Made by a program: the position numbers and the translations under genes
NCBI GenBank assembly: GCA_950097015.1
Contig: CATNEN010000039.1
Span: forward strand, 17,404,501 to 17,468,500
Source of the DNA: Macrostomum hystrix
Lineage: Eukaryota; Platyhelminthes; Macrostomidae
Length of the DNA: 64,000 bases
Direction of reading: 5' to 3'
In this document: positions 22,296 through 41,355 of the stretch, one piece after another
How positions within the stretch are numbered: position 1 is the first letter of the stretch
How the letters are laid out: every line of letters begins with the position of its first letter
Notes under the pieces: generated by a model
Databases searched by the model: none
What the model was told of the DNA's origin: nothing
Seen by the model: only the letters and a program-made list of their open reading frames with translations

Positions 22296-22625
22296 CTGCA
22301 GGCATGAAATCGCTTTACTGAGTAAGCAATGAGTCGAGAATTCATAGTTATTTTTTTTTACCAAAAGTGGAGAAAATTCCGCTGCCTTTCCGTGGAAAAG
22401 CCGACAAAGTTTATGAGGTAACCAATGTTTGCTTGACAAAATACTTATAGTAGAGTGGTTAGAGTGAGAGAAGAGTGACCTTGCACCTTGAAGGTGTGCA
22501 GAAACGATAAAAATAACTAACTATTAAACTTGATACCGGAAGTTTCGCATGGAAAAGCATAATATTCTGTGTCTCTCCAAAAATTTATATCTTAAAAACT
22601 GTTCTTTTTCATGCCACTTAGTTTA

Positions 22626-22990
22626 GGGGGTCGGTGGCAGAGCGGTTAACGCGTTTGCCTCTCGCACCACGGTCCCTAAGTTCGATTCCACGGCGAGGCC
22701 ACATTCATTTGGGGCGCAGCCGCGGAGAGAAGACTTGGGGGCTTGTCGTGCAATTTACGCCCTTGAGGGCCAACATCCAAGGGACTGTGACAGTGTACAC
22801 TGCCTGACGATGAGAAAGTCAGGGCAGATGTACACACCTGTGTGAGCGTTTGCCTGCGTAAAGTATCTGTGTGCGTGTGTGCTCAGGAGTCAGCGAAATG
22901 GGCAGAGGCAATTCAGGCTCGCTGGCTGCGGGTCCAGTGTCACACTAAATGATGAACCATTGCCAGCAGCCCTCCTGCAATTATTATTAT
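22626..22990 (+). mobile_element. SINE family A, best full-length copy
   Basis: GGGGTCGGTGGCAGAGCGG (A box), AAGTTCGATTCCACGGCG (B box), GGGGCGCAGCCGCGGAGAG, 'cagtgtacactgcctgacga', 'gtgtgtgctcaggagtcagc', 'gcagccctcctgcaattatt' and a short ATT-rich tail. The head is tRNA-derived with a pol III internal promoter, and there is no open reading frame. Confidence 0.95.
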
Positions 22991-23036
22991 CAATATTATG
23001 CAACTTCGCTTATAAATTTTTGTTCGTAACTTAACC

Positions 23037-24912
23037 ACTCTACTCTCATTGTACCCACTCTACTCTCATTCTACCCACTCTACTCTCATTGTACCCACTC
23101 TACTCTCATTCTACCCACTCTACTCTCATTCTACCCACTCTACTCTCATTCTACCCACTCTACTCTCATTCTACCCACTCTATTCTCATTGTACCCACTC
23201 TACTCTCATTCTACCCACTCTACTCTCATTGTACCCACTCCACTCTCATTCTACCCACTTTACTCTCATTCTACCCACTCCACTCTCATTCTACCCACTC
23301 TACTCTCATTCTACCCACTCTACTCTCATTGTACCCACTCTACTCTCATTCTACCCACTCTACTCTCATTCTACCCACTCTACTCTCATTCTACCCACTC
23401 TACTCTCATTCTACCCACTCTATTCTCATTGTAACCACTCTACTCTCATTCTACCCACTCAACTCTCATTGTACCCACTCTATTCTCATTGTACCCACTC
23501 TACTCTCATTCTACCCACTTTACTCTCATTGTACCCACTCTACTCTCATTGTACCCACTCTACTCTCATTGTACCCACTCTACTCTCATTGTACCCACTC
23601 TAATCTCATTCTACCCACTCAACTCTCATTCTACCCACTCTACTCTCATTCTTCCCACTCTACTCTCATTCTACCCACTCAACTCTCATTCAACCCACTC
23701 TACTCTCATTCTACCCACTTTACTCTCATTCTACCCACTCCACTCTCATTCTACCCACTCTACTCTCATTCTACCCACTCTACTCTCATTGTACCCACTC
23801 TACTCTCATTCTACCCACTCTACTCTCATTCTACCCACTCTACTCTCATTCTACCCACTCTACTCTCATTCTACCCACTCTATTCTCATTGTAACCACTC
23901 TACTCTCATTCTACCCACTCAACTCTCATTGTACCCACTCTATTCTCATTGTACCCACTCTACTCTCATTCTACCCACTTTACTCTCATTGTACCCACTC
24001 CACTCTCATTCTACCCACTTTACTCTCATTGTACCCACTCCACTCTCATTCTACCCACTTTACTCTCATTCTACCCACTCTACTCTCATTCTACCCACTC
24101 CACTCTCATTGCACCCACTCCACTCTCATTCTACCCACTCTACTCTCATTGTACCCACTCTACTCTCATTGTACCCACTCTAATCTCATTCTACCCACTC
24201 AACTCTCATTCTACCCACTCTACTCTCATTCTTCCCACTCTACTCTCATTCTACCCACTCTATTCTCATTGTACCCACTCTACTCTCATTCTACCCACTC
24301 TACTCTCATTGTACCCACTCTATTCTCATTGTACCCACTCTACTCTCATTGTACCCACTTTACTCTCATTGTACCCACTCCACTCTCATTCTACCCACTT
24401 TACTCTCATTGTACCCACTCCAATCTCATTCTACCCACTTTACTCTCATTCTACCCACTCCACTCTCATTCTACCCACTCTACTCTCATTCTACCCACTC
24501 CACTCTCATTGTACCCACTCCACTCTCATTCTACCCACTCTACTCTCATTGTACCCACTCTACTCTCATTGTACCCACTCTACTCTCATTGTACCCACTC
24601 TACTCTCATTGTACCCACTCTAATCTCATTCTACCCACTCAACTCTCATTCTACCCACTCTACTCTCATTCTTCCCACTCTACTCTCATTCTACCCACTC
24701 AACTCTCATTCAACCCACTCTACTCTCATTCTACCCACTCTACTCTCATTCTTCCCACTCTACTCTCATTCTACCCACTCAACTCTCATTCAACCCACTC
24801 TACTCTCATTCAACCCACTCTACTCTCATTCTACCCACTCAACTCTCATTCAACCCACTCTACTCTCATTCAACCCACTCTACTCTCATTCTTCCCACTC
24901 TACTCTCATTAT
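23037..24912. repeat. 20-bp satellite, about 94 units
   Basis: The consensus ACTCTACTCTCATTCTACCC is strictly periodic over 1.9 kb with no unit-length variation. Variable positions are mainly C/G before TACCC and the T/C/A in CTCTACTCT. Larger blocks recur (a block near 23340-23520 repeats near 23790-24000), showing higher-order duplication. Because 20 is not divisible by 3, 60-bp cycles create long artefactual open frames. Confidence 0.99.
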
Positions 24913-25396
24913 ATTTTGAAAACCAGGAAATAAAAGTATGCATTAAAATGTCTAAATTTGAAATTTAAAGGTAGAGTATAACTATATAAAGATTCTATCA
25001 GACACTATATTTAAATGAATAACAGTGCAATAAAAAGAGCTATAGTTAACAGAATTTAACTTGAACTCAAATTTATCGGCTCAAACAAACTTAGCATTAA
25101 GACACTGATGGTGAAAAGATAGCTAAGTTGAAAACAAATTAGAAATGTCTATAATTTTCTAAGACTCTAAATAGTTTTTACAAGTAAGCAATAGAAAGTC
25201 TGTATTGATAAATAAGAAAATATTTTATGATCTGGTGCACAGCTAAAATAAAAATTAAAAAATGGCTTAAAGGACACCAAAAATCTCTTAGAATCTTGGC
25301 GCACAGCCACGTGTGAAATATTAATAAAAATGGGTGTTATGGACTTTGAAAAATTCTCGGAAAATAGTTATGTCCGCACAATGAGCAACTCATTGC
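24913..25396. other. AT-rich spacer between satellite and macroH2A
   Basis: No gene recognised. Contains the macroH2A 3' UTR and no convincing missing ACSF3 exon. Confidence 0.4.
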
Positions 25397-31757
<6,361 letters not shown>

Positions 31758-31859
31758 GGCTTTTATTCTACTGCTTAATTTTTAATTAAATAGCTGAAAA
31801 TAGTAATTACAAAATCGCATTATGTTCCTGTTAAAATTTTCTGTTTCCACTATTTCAAA

Positions 31860-32960
31860 ATCCCTAATTGAAGTCTGAGAATGGCCAGATAAATGCCTTT
31901 CGCCCTATGAGCTTGACGTCCTTTTGTGTTTAGCTCATGGAGAGACTCAAACTCTGGAGACTCAGAGATTGCGAGATCCGCACAGCCCCGGTTAGCAAGT
32001 TTCAGTTTGCCTTCCAGCCGGTAAAAACCACGGAGAATGCGCTCGGGTATTGGGAAAGCCCTCCTCAGCAAGCATACTGCCTGCGGACTCTTCGTTGACA
32101 GTGACGGCGCTTTTAACGTCATATTGACTTCCTTAAGAAACGCGCTTTCTGGGAAAGGAGTCAGACACAGCGTCGTCCGCTGGGTTTATATCATGATCCG
32201 TAATAGGTCGGTGACTGCTACGCTCATGGAAGCTTCCAAGACCCAGGCTGACTTCAAAGGAGGAGCTCAGGTGTTCTCACCCCCTGCTCTGGAAACTCGT
32301 GTAAACGAACTTCCCACTGCGGACGTCCCTAGCAGTGTCACCAGAGCGGGCTTCGCCGACGATGTAGCTGCCGTCGTCAGCGGGCCCGATACCAAAACTT
32401 TGCATGGACCTGATGCAACAATTCGCTGACAAAGCGCAGGCCTGGGCCACCCGGCATGCCCTCAAAATTAGCGCGTCCCAAACCGCGTCGATCATCTTAA
32501 CGAGGAGACATAACTGGGGCATGCGTAACCTCACCATCTATGACAAGAAAATCCCTTTTGCCAAGGAGACAAAATACCTAGGTCTTCTGTGACGCTCACG
32601 CGTGACCGCGCTGGACCAAGCACCTGGCGAATATCGTCAGCCGGGTCAAGTGTTGCTTCGCTCAGGTTCGGCGGGCGATAGGGCCAACCTGGGGGACTCT
32701 CCCTCAAGGTTGCCCACTGGATCTTTACCGGTATCATCCGGCCCAGCACCACTTATACGAGCTTCATCTGGTCCAGCGTTCTGTAATAGAAGACCGCCAG
32801 AGACCGGCTACACCAGCTCCAGGGCGGCGTGTGCCGCGCTATCATGGGCGTCTACCTGTCTACTCCCTACGAAGGTATCAACACTGCTGAATCTACCCCC
32901 CGCTGCACGTCTCCTTAAGGAAAGGCAATGCGGACGGCCACGCGCCTAATCAGTGAGAAT
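31860..32960 (+). pseudogene. LINE reverse transcriptase remnant next to the macroH2A 5' end
   Basis: The frame at 32037-32429 contains GLFVDSDGAFN (catalytic block, expected D.kGAFD), GVRHSVVRWVYIMI.NRSV, and RAGFADDVAAVVSG, the FADD catalytic motif. It continues in the next frame with WATRHALKISASQTASIILT and TKYLGLL. Further on, frameshifted pieces [20 protein letters not shown] and [13 protein letters not shown] match the post-RT region of Jockey/R1-like LINEs. Stops and frameshifts show it is dead. It is 5'-truncated and lies within about 100 bp to 1.2 kb of the macroH2A start codon, pointing away from that gene. Confidence 0.85.
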
Positions 32961-35900
32961 TTCATCAAAAAACGATCACTCTGGACATTTACCTTGCCAA
33001 AAACCTTGCCCACATTAACTTTAACAATTAGCCTTTTAGTTTCAAAATCAAGCGAGGTTTCGCCACTCTTATATTTTTCAGACTCATTCTAAAAATATGT
33101 CTTTTAATGTGTCTTTTTTACGAAAAAAAAAGTTTTACGCATTATAATTATTTGCTTCAACTGACAAGCAGAAGAAAGTTAGTAAAAATACAGTGAAATC
33201 AAAGGAGAACCACAATACTTTTGTGTGCAATGTTTAAATACAATACTCAGAAAGTGTTCCTTAGTTCTTTACAATACATACATAAATATATAAGTATTAT
33301 ATATTAAAGTATTGCTGTACACTAGAGATTATAGGTAACACTATTTAGAAAGCCTATGAGTACTAAGAAATACATTAATATGAGTACAATAAGAATCATT
33401 CAAAGTAATACACTACCAGACATATCTAAAATACTCTACAAGATATAACTAGGCCTAAATACAGTCCCAACCCTAGAAAATAGTAATTATTATTTTGCAT
33501 TTTTAGAAATATATAAGAAATTAATTCTAATAATTTAAAGAATTGTGTATAAGATAACTCGTACAACAACTTTGGTGGCATTAAGTGACATTGAAATAAC
33601 AATGTCATAGATAAAGACAGAAGCCATAGTACATATTTAATGTTGGTCTGTATCTATTTCTTATTTTATATATTTAATTTCTAATTTTTTTACTTATAAA
33701 CTTTTTATTAAAGTTAATTACCATGTATATCTTGTGCTAGGTGCTAAACATGAGTAGAGAATTTTAAGCCTAGGCCTAAAGCTGAGAATCGAGAACAGGT
33801 TTAGGATTAGGGCAAGAAGATAATATTTATTGAAATCCAAAATAAAATGGACTTAGCTAGTCAGTTAAAATTCCCAGCAGCTTCACTCACAGCTGGCAAG
33901 GCCTAAAACGTTGCTGCACTGACTTCTGAATCTAAATGCCTATGCCTATGCAGATAACTTTTTGTATCTAAAATAGACTTTTTTAATTTTGATGACATTA
34001 AAAAGCACATTTGCTGAAGTTTCATTTAATATATGATTCAAAATGGCTATATTTATTAAATCAAAAGTTCAGTTAGGTACAGTGGAAAGATAACATATTC
34101 AATTCGCTAACGCACACTTAATATGTTTGTATTGTACTTGCAGCCCAACTAGCACAAGCACAATGAATGGCCTAGCTAGAAATAGGACATTCATTCTGTC
34201 AGATTTCCTTGTAAAGTTCTGGCTTAAAAATCGTTAATATACGATGTACAACATGGTATCGGGGTCTAATTGTCGATTTTTATTATAATAAATAAATAAT
34301 AAAGTATCATTGAAAATATATAATAAATTGTCAATTAAAATAACTTCTCTTAAACATCGTTTAAAGTGCGCTTACTAAAAATGCATAGTTTTAATGCATG
34401 GAAAAAATGAAGTTTATGTTTTAAGATTGTTTAATTAAAAACGAAACTTGTGCTTAGCTAGCAATGCTATTCATTTTGTTAACGTGTGACTCCGTAATTG
34501 ACTTAACAACACTGGGGTACATTATATTCAAAACAGGCATGCTACCCCTTTTCTCTATCAGTTTTGGCACGATTGCACTTTATTTTATACAAGCTGTCTG
34601 AACACCTGATAAGTGTCAGAATTAGGGCTTCAAACTACTTAGGGTTTACTTCCACATTACCTCAAGGACCACTGGAGCTATAGTAGCCTACCGACTATAT
34701 AGGACTAGATGTTACTCCTAGTGGTCCTTGCATCACTGTATCACAGTTGTTGTCCTTGTAGTCCTGTGACAAGTAAACTGTCGGAATAGGATGGAATAAT
34801 ATATATTTAGACAACAACTGTGCCAAAACTGTATGGGGTAATGCAGGTTTATTCCTTGGCTTTTTTGCAGAGATGCACAGTTCATTCAACTCCTTTTAAT
34901 ACACATAAATATAAAGTAATCCAGACACAATTGTACGTATAAGAAAAACCTCAATTCAGGTTGCTTTTTATAAGCAATTGATAATAATGTTAATTTTTTA
35001 GTTTTTCAAAGCTTATTGTAATTCGATTTGGATATACGCTCGTATGATTAGACGACCCAAAAAAGTTTTCCAATGTTTGTGCCAATGTATATACAGCAGC
35101 TCGTGTATTGAAAGGATTTCGATCAGAGCAAAAGTACAGGAAGGTCTCCGAATATTTTTAGAAAGAAATTCATTAGAAATGATTATTTTTAAAATAATTT
35201 TCATAAAAAACTGAATGCGATCAAAGAAGCACTCGTAGCCGTTAAATCGGCATGTAGAGCAGCGACTCTCAGCAAAAGGGAGCTTCCATAAGTCTTCAGC
35301 AGTCTCTAGCCTGGCTTGTAAAAGGTTCAGGTCTGCATGCATATGATGGAACCGTCTGAAATTGCCATAATTTGTCTAAGAGCTTTCAGCTCATCTTGGC
35401 TCTTGACGTCTGTATGCAGTCTTCTGACTTTTGTCTTTTCCTGTGCCTAAAATCATCATTTCCTGTTCCCTGCAGCAGCTGCTCTAAAACGTTCCCGCTC
35501 CTTTGAGCTCATCCTAGTTTTTAGCTCGTAAGTGATCGGCGGATCGTCTACACACACTGACTACATCATGCAGCGGCGTAGATGGAGAGGTTGCAAATTG
35601 CCCTATAAATAGGATCCTCGATTATGCAGTTTCCTACTGCATATGAACCTTAATATGGACTAAAATTGCTTAAGAGACAGGAAGTAATGGAGGAGAGGTC
35701 GAATTTGACTAAGAGGAATTGGACTAATTTTCGGGAATGAAATGCAGATTTTCATGATCAAGTGAATGAAATGCACAGTATAGTATAATAACAACGTTCT
35801 TAACTAAGCTTTCCTTCAACCAAATAATGTATCAAGTCACTATACCTGAAAGGTTGGACAGCTAGATAGTTTTACATTCAATCACATTTTTTCATAGCAA

Positions 35901-38221
35901 AATGCAGTCAACCTGAAAATTTTATACAATTTGAAAACTTGCATTAGTAAAAAAAATAAATAGTGTTGATGAGTTGCAATGTATTTAACAAACGACTTTT
36001 TATAACTCACTAATAAAAACACGAAACAATTAGCAAAGCCGGAACTTTCACTTTTTATCTACGTAACTTTAATTTCTACGAGTCTACTTTAAGGCGTCTA
36101 TTTAGGCTTTACGATTTTTGTCTAAAATTGACACAACCTAGAAATAAACATTACAAAAAATCTGCAGGTGAGCAAGGATGTGCTAGAGAGGTAGAACAAC
36201 TCAATATATATAAAATCTATTTCCGCACAGAAGGGTCACATAGTAAAATAAGATGCAAATGTGCAGAGTCAAAGCTGCACTTCTGAAATCGATTCTGACT
36301 TTTACTCTCTGCCCACCAGCTTGGCACATACGGGAATCGAATTTCTAATTTTCGCCTTCCAGTTGAAAATTGTGCTAAAATTATGGATGATTTATGACAC
36401 CTTAGAGCAGCAAACCAGCTCCCCATTAGTTTTCCTGCAGACTTACACTCTATTTCACTGCATGATATAGACTAAGCTCATAGTAGACTCAAACATGGGA
36501 TTTTGCCTACAAAGTGGAGGCTAACGTAGAATTGATTTCGTGTTTAGTTAATTCGGCTGTAGCCATCTAAACTTAGCTATAAAGTATACAATTTAGATTA
36601 ATATACCACCGTTATGCTTATTTTGCTAGCTATATAATTAATTGGTTCAGAAGATTCAAATGCTATAATAAGAGCATTAATATTGAAATGCGATCCGGTG
36701 CTGATTTTTTGTTTATTTGATGTGGCTAACAACGCTGAACGATTCGATTTAAAAAAAGGCGATTGAAAGACAAGTAGCATTCATAATAGTAGTTTTACCT
36801 TTTAGGTTAATAATATATGTGGGAGGGCCCTTACTTACTTGTTAATATTCTATCAATTGGTCACAGGGCTTTTAAACTTTAGCAATCTTAATTAGTATAA
36901 CACTTCGTAATATTATATTAGAGTAGTTATTTACTCTGTGATAGCATGCAAGTGTCCGAGCGGCAAGACACTATTTTAAACTTATTAACGTGAATAACTC
37001 GTATGTATATTATTTGCACTAATTATATTACTGACACACAGTCTTCTTAAACTCAGTCCCAACAAAGGGCTACCAGTGGATCGGAGGGTGTCCAATCTTA
37101 CACACAATCACTCTCTTATTCGGAATTACTCCTTATTTCATCACTTTTTACTTTGCAAATCTGCAATACTTAAATCCCTTCTGGGCCTTCTGTCTAATTT
37201 GATCCAACCTGGATGTCTTATTTCAATACGAATTCTCACTTATGGCATACACTTTCCAGCTTGTAGCCTTTAGCTAAAATGATTAAGGAAAGAAAACTTT
37301 ATTTGCTTGAACAGCTTGCTTTTCCAGAACTTGCGGAGAAACGCCAGTTGGGTTTTTCGTGTCTAAAATCGCTCGTATATATTAGGTTTCTTTCGGGGTG
37401 GCGGACATGATGAAAACAAAAGCGGCATTTAAACAAAATATTTAATTCTACGTTAACGCTGCGTTTCTAGGAAATACAAAAATTTAAATGTAAAAATACG
37501 GCATTAATCGCAACTACTACATATATTTGAAATTTGTAAACAAAAGGAGATTATTGATAGGCAATTTTCTCTAACTAAAAGAAAGATTGTCTAAATCCAA
37601 AAAGAAAGACTTTTGGAGAAATCTTTCTTAAACGTGTAACAAAAGTGGCTGAGCTTGGCTGATTTTCACACCCTCAGCTGAGTCCCGTGCCTTCGGAACT
37701 CTGACTGTAGCCAATTGATGCTTGAGAGCCAAAAGCCAACTGCTGCTAAATATATTTAATCCCACGATATTTAAAGCCCTTTTTCTCTCAAAAATGGCTG
37801 TCTATTAATATTCGAAAGGTTTTAGTGTCAAGTTTTCTATATGGCTATTGTTCGTGTTTAAATTTGTACATTTGAATGAAATAACGGTCAATTCAAATAT
37901 CAGATATATGCCATATGATATCCGTACTTATTATATATATATATAATTCTACCTATGCATGTTCTGCAGTAGTTCATTACCGCTCCCAGTTCCTTAGCTA
38001 ATTGGCGATGAAGAATTGATTGTCAATTTGTCAGTAGAATCACCCTGAGTGTAGAGCACGACTCGCTTACCAATAGGCTTAGCGGCTTCATCTCAGCTTT
38101 GTCCCATGGGAAATCTGATGGAATAACGCGAGAATAATAATATTTGTTGTCCACTTCCACGTGTAACTAAATTACACACAGTATCTGTATATGATGCAGT
38201 TTCTTGTCTAGCTCTTGACTC
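32961..38221. other. Long AT-rich intergenic region, no gene recognised
   Basis: Over 5 kb of AT-rich sequence with only short open frames lacking known motifs. An imperfect inverted repeat around 34545-34577 and 34823-34848 (core CAGTTTTGGCAC) and the inverted pair CAAGGACCACT/AGTGGTCCTTG (about 34665 and 34720) suggest one old MITE-like insertion. A Cys-containing open frame (35013-35342, minus) could not be assigned. Confidence 0.45.
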
Positions 38222-38745
38222 TCTGATGTGTCTCATCCATTCTCTACCTGACTCTCAGCTGTGTCTCATCCATTCTCTACCTGACTCTCAGCTGTGTCTC
38301 ATCCATTCTCTACCTGACTCTCAGCTGTGTCTCATCCATTCTCTACCTGACTCTCTGATGTGTCTCATTCATTGTCTACCTGACTCTCATCTGTGTCTCC
38401 TCCATTCTCTACCTGACTCTCTGATGTGTCTCATTCATTGTCTACCTGACTCTCAGCTGTGTCTCATCCATTCTCTACCAGACTCTCAGCTGTGTCTCAT
38501 TCATTCTCTACCTGACTCTCATCTGTGTCTCCTCCATTCTCTACCTGACTCTCTGATGTGTCTCATTCATTGTCTACCTGACTCTCAGCTGTGTCTCATC
38601 CATTCTCTACCAGACTCTCAGCTGTGTCTCATTCATTCTCTACCTGACTCTCTGATGTGTCTCATTCATTGTCTACCTGACTCTCAGCTGTGTCTCATCC
38701 ATTCTCTACCTGACTCTCAGCTGTGTCTCATCCATTCACTACCAA
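38222..38745. repeat. 33-bp satellite, about 16 units
   Basis: The unit is CTCTACCTGACTCTCAGCTG followed by TGTCTCATCCATT. Subtypes with 'ctctgatgtgtctcattcat' and 'ctcatctgtgtctcctccat' are arranged in a repeating multi-unit order. The 33-bp period keeps one frame open with an 11-residue repeat (PDSQLCLIHSL). Nothing else supports coding. Confidence 0.97.
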
Positions 38746-39140
38746 GGATTTCTGACCAAGAGGTCCGGAGTTCTATCTCAGAGTATCTAAAATAGCAATC
38801 TGGGTCCCCGAGTAAAGATGCTTGATTTCTCCATTGCTTCCGTGGGGAATGGAACCAACTAGAAATTTGATCTCCCATCCCCGTGATGGACTGAATAGCT
38901 GCACGCAGCCTTTTGATGCGGGGCAGCGCTTACTGGCTGTACATCTGGGCCAACAGGTGAGCCATAGCTAGGTGCAAGTTTAATATTCCATTTATTTCGA
39001 TAAACAGCTGTTCGATAGTCGGCAAACGTGCGGCTTATGTCACTGTTGAGTGGGTATAGTATTGCGAATTAGTTTAATTGAAATAACAATCAGTAAATTT
39101 CCACCAATTTGATAGTCTTCAACGTGTGCGCGGTTGTTGC
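38746..39140. other. Intergenic, downstream of inhibitor 2
   Basis: No gene recognised. Expected to contain the 3' UTR of the inhibitor-2 gene. Confidence 0.4.
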
Positions 39141-39650
39141 TCAGTGTTCCCCAGTCTTGCCAATGTCGACGTCTTCCAAGCCGTCAGCGGGGGCAGCTCC
39201 CAGCAGCTGGGCGGCGGCCTGGTACTGGTGGCAGTGCCGCTTCCTCTTGGCCAGGAATTCGCGACGCCGCTGGCGCTCCTCCTCCGTCAGGCCGGCATCA
39301 TCGGCGTCGGCGTCGTGCTGCGGATCGTCGGCAGGCGACAGCCTCTCGTGTTTCAGCAACAGCAACTGCTGCTGCTGTTGCTGATGCCGCTGCTCCGCTT
39401 GCTGCTTACGCTCAGCGGCATTGTCGTCGTCATCGTTGTGAATGACAACATCGGCTATGGCGGCGATCACAGCGACGTCGCTGAAGCTGGTTCGGCGTCG
39501 CTGGGAGCCACAGGACTGCCACTGCTGCTCCGGAGTGAGCAGCGTCGATGTGGCAGCCGATGCCGACGCTTGATCGTCAGCTAGCGCGTCACGATGCTGC
39601 TTGAGGATGCCCTTCTGCTGCTGGTTCTGGCTGGTCGTTGGCGACGACAT
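39141..39650 (-). CDS. PPP1R2: Protein phosphatase 1 inhibitor 2-like (IPP-2)
   Basis: A 169-residue protein read from the ATG at 39650 without introns. The three PP1-contacting elements of the family are recognisable: QKGILKQH near the N-terminus (KGILK motif), a central SQRRRTSFSDVAVIA in the position of KSQKWDEMNILA, and LTEEERQRRREFLAKRKRHCHQY near residues 126-147, corresponding to the LSPEEREKKRQFEMKRKLHYNE helix that covers the phosphatase active site. Inhibitor 2 is a disordered regulator of PP1 catalytic subunits. A Gln/Leu tract from a CAG/CTG-rich region lies between the elements. The helix reads HCHQY where HYNE is usual. An upstream in-frame extension to 39881 lacks family similarity and probably is 5' UTR. 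Confidence 0.85.
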   Translation of the reverse strand: MSSPTTSQNQQQKGILKQHRDALADDQASASAATSTLLTPEQQWQSCGSQRRRTSFSDVAVIAAIADVVIHNDDDDNAAERKQQAEQRHQQQQQQLLLLKHERLSPADDPQHDADADDAGLTEEERQRRREFLAKRKRHCHQYQAAAQLLGAAPADGLEDVDIGKTGEH

Positions 39651-41355
39651 GGTTATAGTTTTGTTTTTCAGCGTCGTTGCCTTAGCTGTAATGTGGAAAG
39701 CTGAGCATTGTGGTCTTTGCAATACGCACAGCTTTATAATTACATTTAGCAGCCGGAAAACGTTCAAAAGTAGCGCAAAAATAATCAAATAAACTGCGTC
39801 TTGAGTACTTTTTTCAATTCTGTTGTTAAGCGAATAAACGCAGTTGCGATTTGAAAAAAAAGTCCTGAAAAATATTAGCACTTCTTTTGAGTGCGCACTT
39901 TATAAAAATAATTACTATTATCAAGCAAAATGAACTAGATTATATAATTAATGGCGAAAAATGTATGGGGTTATGACGATGTAGCTATCATACCTCGCAC
40001 ATGGGTATAACATTGCTAACGAAGAATTTAATTCATTTTGCAACTTATTCAGAAGAATTACAGCTTAAAAAATAAAACAGGATTTAAAAAATACTTGAAT
40101 GCAGTACGTGAAGCTTTGACATAAAAATAAACGAAGTAATGTTCTATCTTACACGGAAATGTAATTAGAGCCAAAAATTTTGGAAATAAAAAAACTTAAA
40201 TGAATACATGACAGTACAGTTTAATTACAAACACTTCAAGCTTCAGCTATGTGTCTGGTATCAAATATAAATTAAAAAATATTGAAAATAAATATAGGTC
40301 TTTGAATACTATCTGAGTCTATAGTTTGCAAATGCTTTTACTTTATGTTTAAAAGTCTTCAGTCAACATTTTTCTAGAATCGTGATGCTCCAAGTTCAAC
40401 AAACGGTTAAAAAACTTCGTTTTCATTTATCGCATGTTCATTTAAAAGTAATAAAATCGTACTTATTCTAAATTTAGCAAATAACAAGCATAAAGTTTAA
40501 AAAAATATGGAAAAAAACAAAGCATAATCTAAACTCACTTCATTTTTTGTTTATTTAATTCTACAATAATTGCCGGTAAACTCTTTTTACGGGCTTTTTG
40601 ATTTTTGTAATGCTGAAGAAATGATGAAGTCATCTATCATGCCAAATGTTTTTTATAAAGAAAATCCTGCTCGAAGCTATTGGTATTTACTAATTGAGAC
40701 AATTATGCTGTACATCAAACTTACCTTTTTACAAAAAATGGCACCACATTATGTTCCCAGAGATAAAAGTTGCAAATCTACTCGTTTAGCAAACAAACCA
40801 AACGTTTAATTATGTATGATTATAAAGATTTTCTTTCGCCTATATTTTGTTTGCCAATAATACTGAATCCAGAACGAATAGCTATGGAGACAGGACTGCA
40901 GCAGCAAAAGCGATCAAGCATTTAACTTATAGCGTAGAGCTATAGCTCTTAGTTTCATAATCCTAGTGCAAAGTGTTAACCAGAAATTCCCATGACCAAA
41001 TAAAAACCCATAAAATTTCGACGTATTAAGGATGAAAAAACAAGAAAAATTTAAACATAACTTTTGTCGCCATGTATGAAACTCATAATAGATTATGATC
41101 ACAAGTGCAATTTCTCGCTCATTAAACTTCAACACATGATTGGCCAGCTTTAATTTTTCTAATTGCTAATCCAAATTCCCGCTGATAGGAACAGGACTAC
41201 CATCAGGAATGAAATTTCAAACATAGAAACGGAATCACAAAAGCTATTAAAGAGAGAGACACTTTCGACAAAACACAATCGGCATTGGAAAGGAAGAGCA
41301 GACTATTCGACTCTAGGAAAAATCAACAGAAGCATTTCGAGAGCTACAAAAGTCC
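39651..41355. other. AT-rich intergenic region, no gene recognised
   Basis: Shared upstream region of the divergent inhibitor-2 (minus) and PAN/LamG-like (plus) genes. Open frames at 40570-40809 and 40914-41135 show no family features. Confidence 0.4.

Noticed and set aside
22626-22700. Functional tRNA gene
   Set aside because: A and B boxes are present but the cloverleaf stems do not close, and the same sequence recurs in SINE copies.
23049-24933. Several overlapping open frames of 184-476 codons (YPLYSHSTH repeats)
   Set aside because: They are generated by the 20-bp satellite. All three forward frames are open at once and there is no flanking unique coding sequence.
35013-35342. 109-codon frame with several Cys (minus strand)
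   Set aside because: No family recognised, no splice context supporting an exon, and AT-rich composition like its surroundings.
38226-38795. 189-codon open frame with an 11-residue repeat
   Set aside because: A 33-bp period automatically preserves the frame. There is no unique N-terminus and no known domain.
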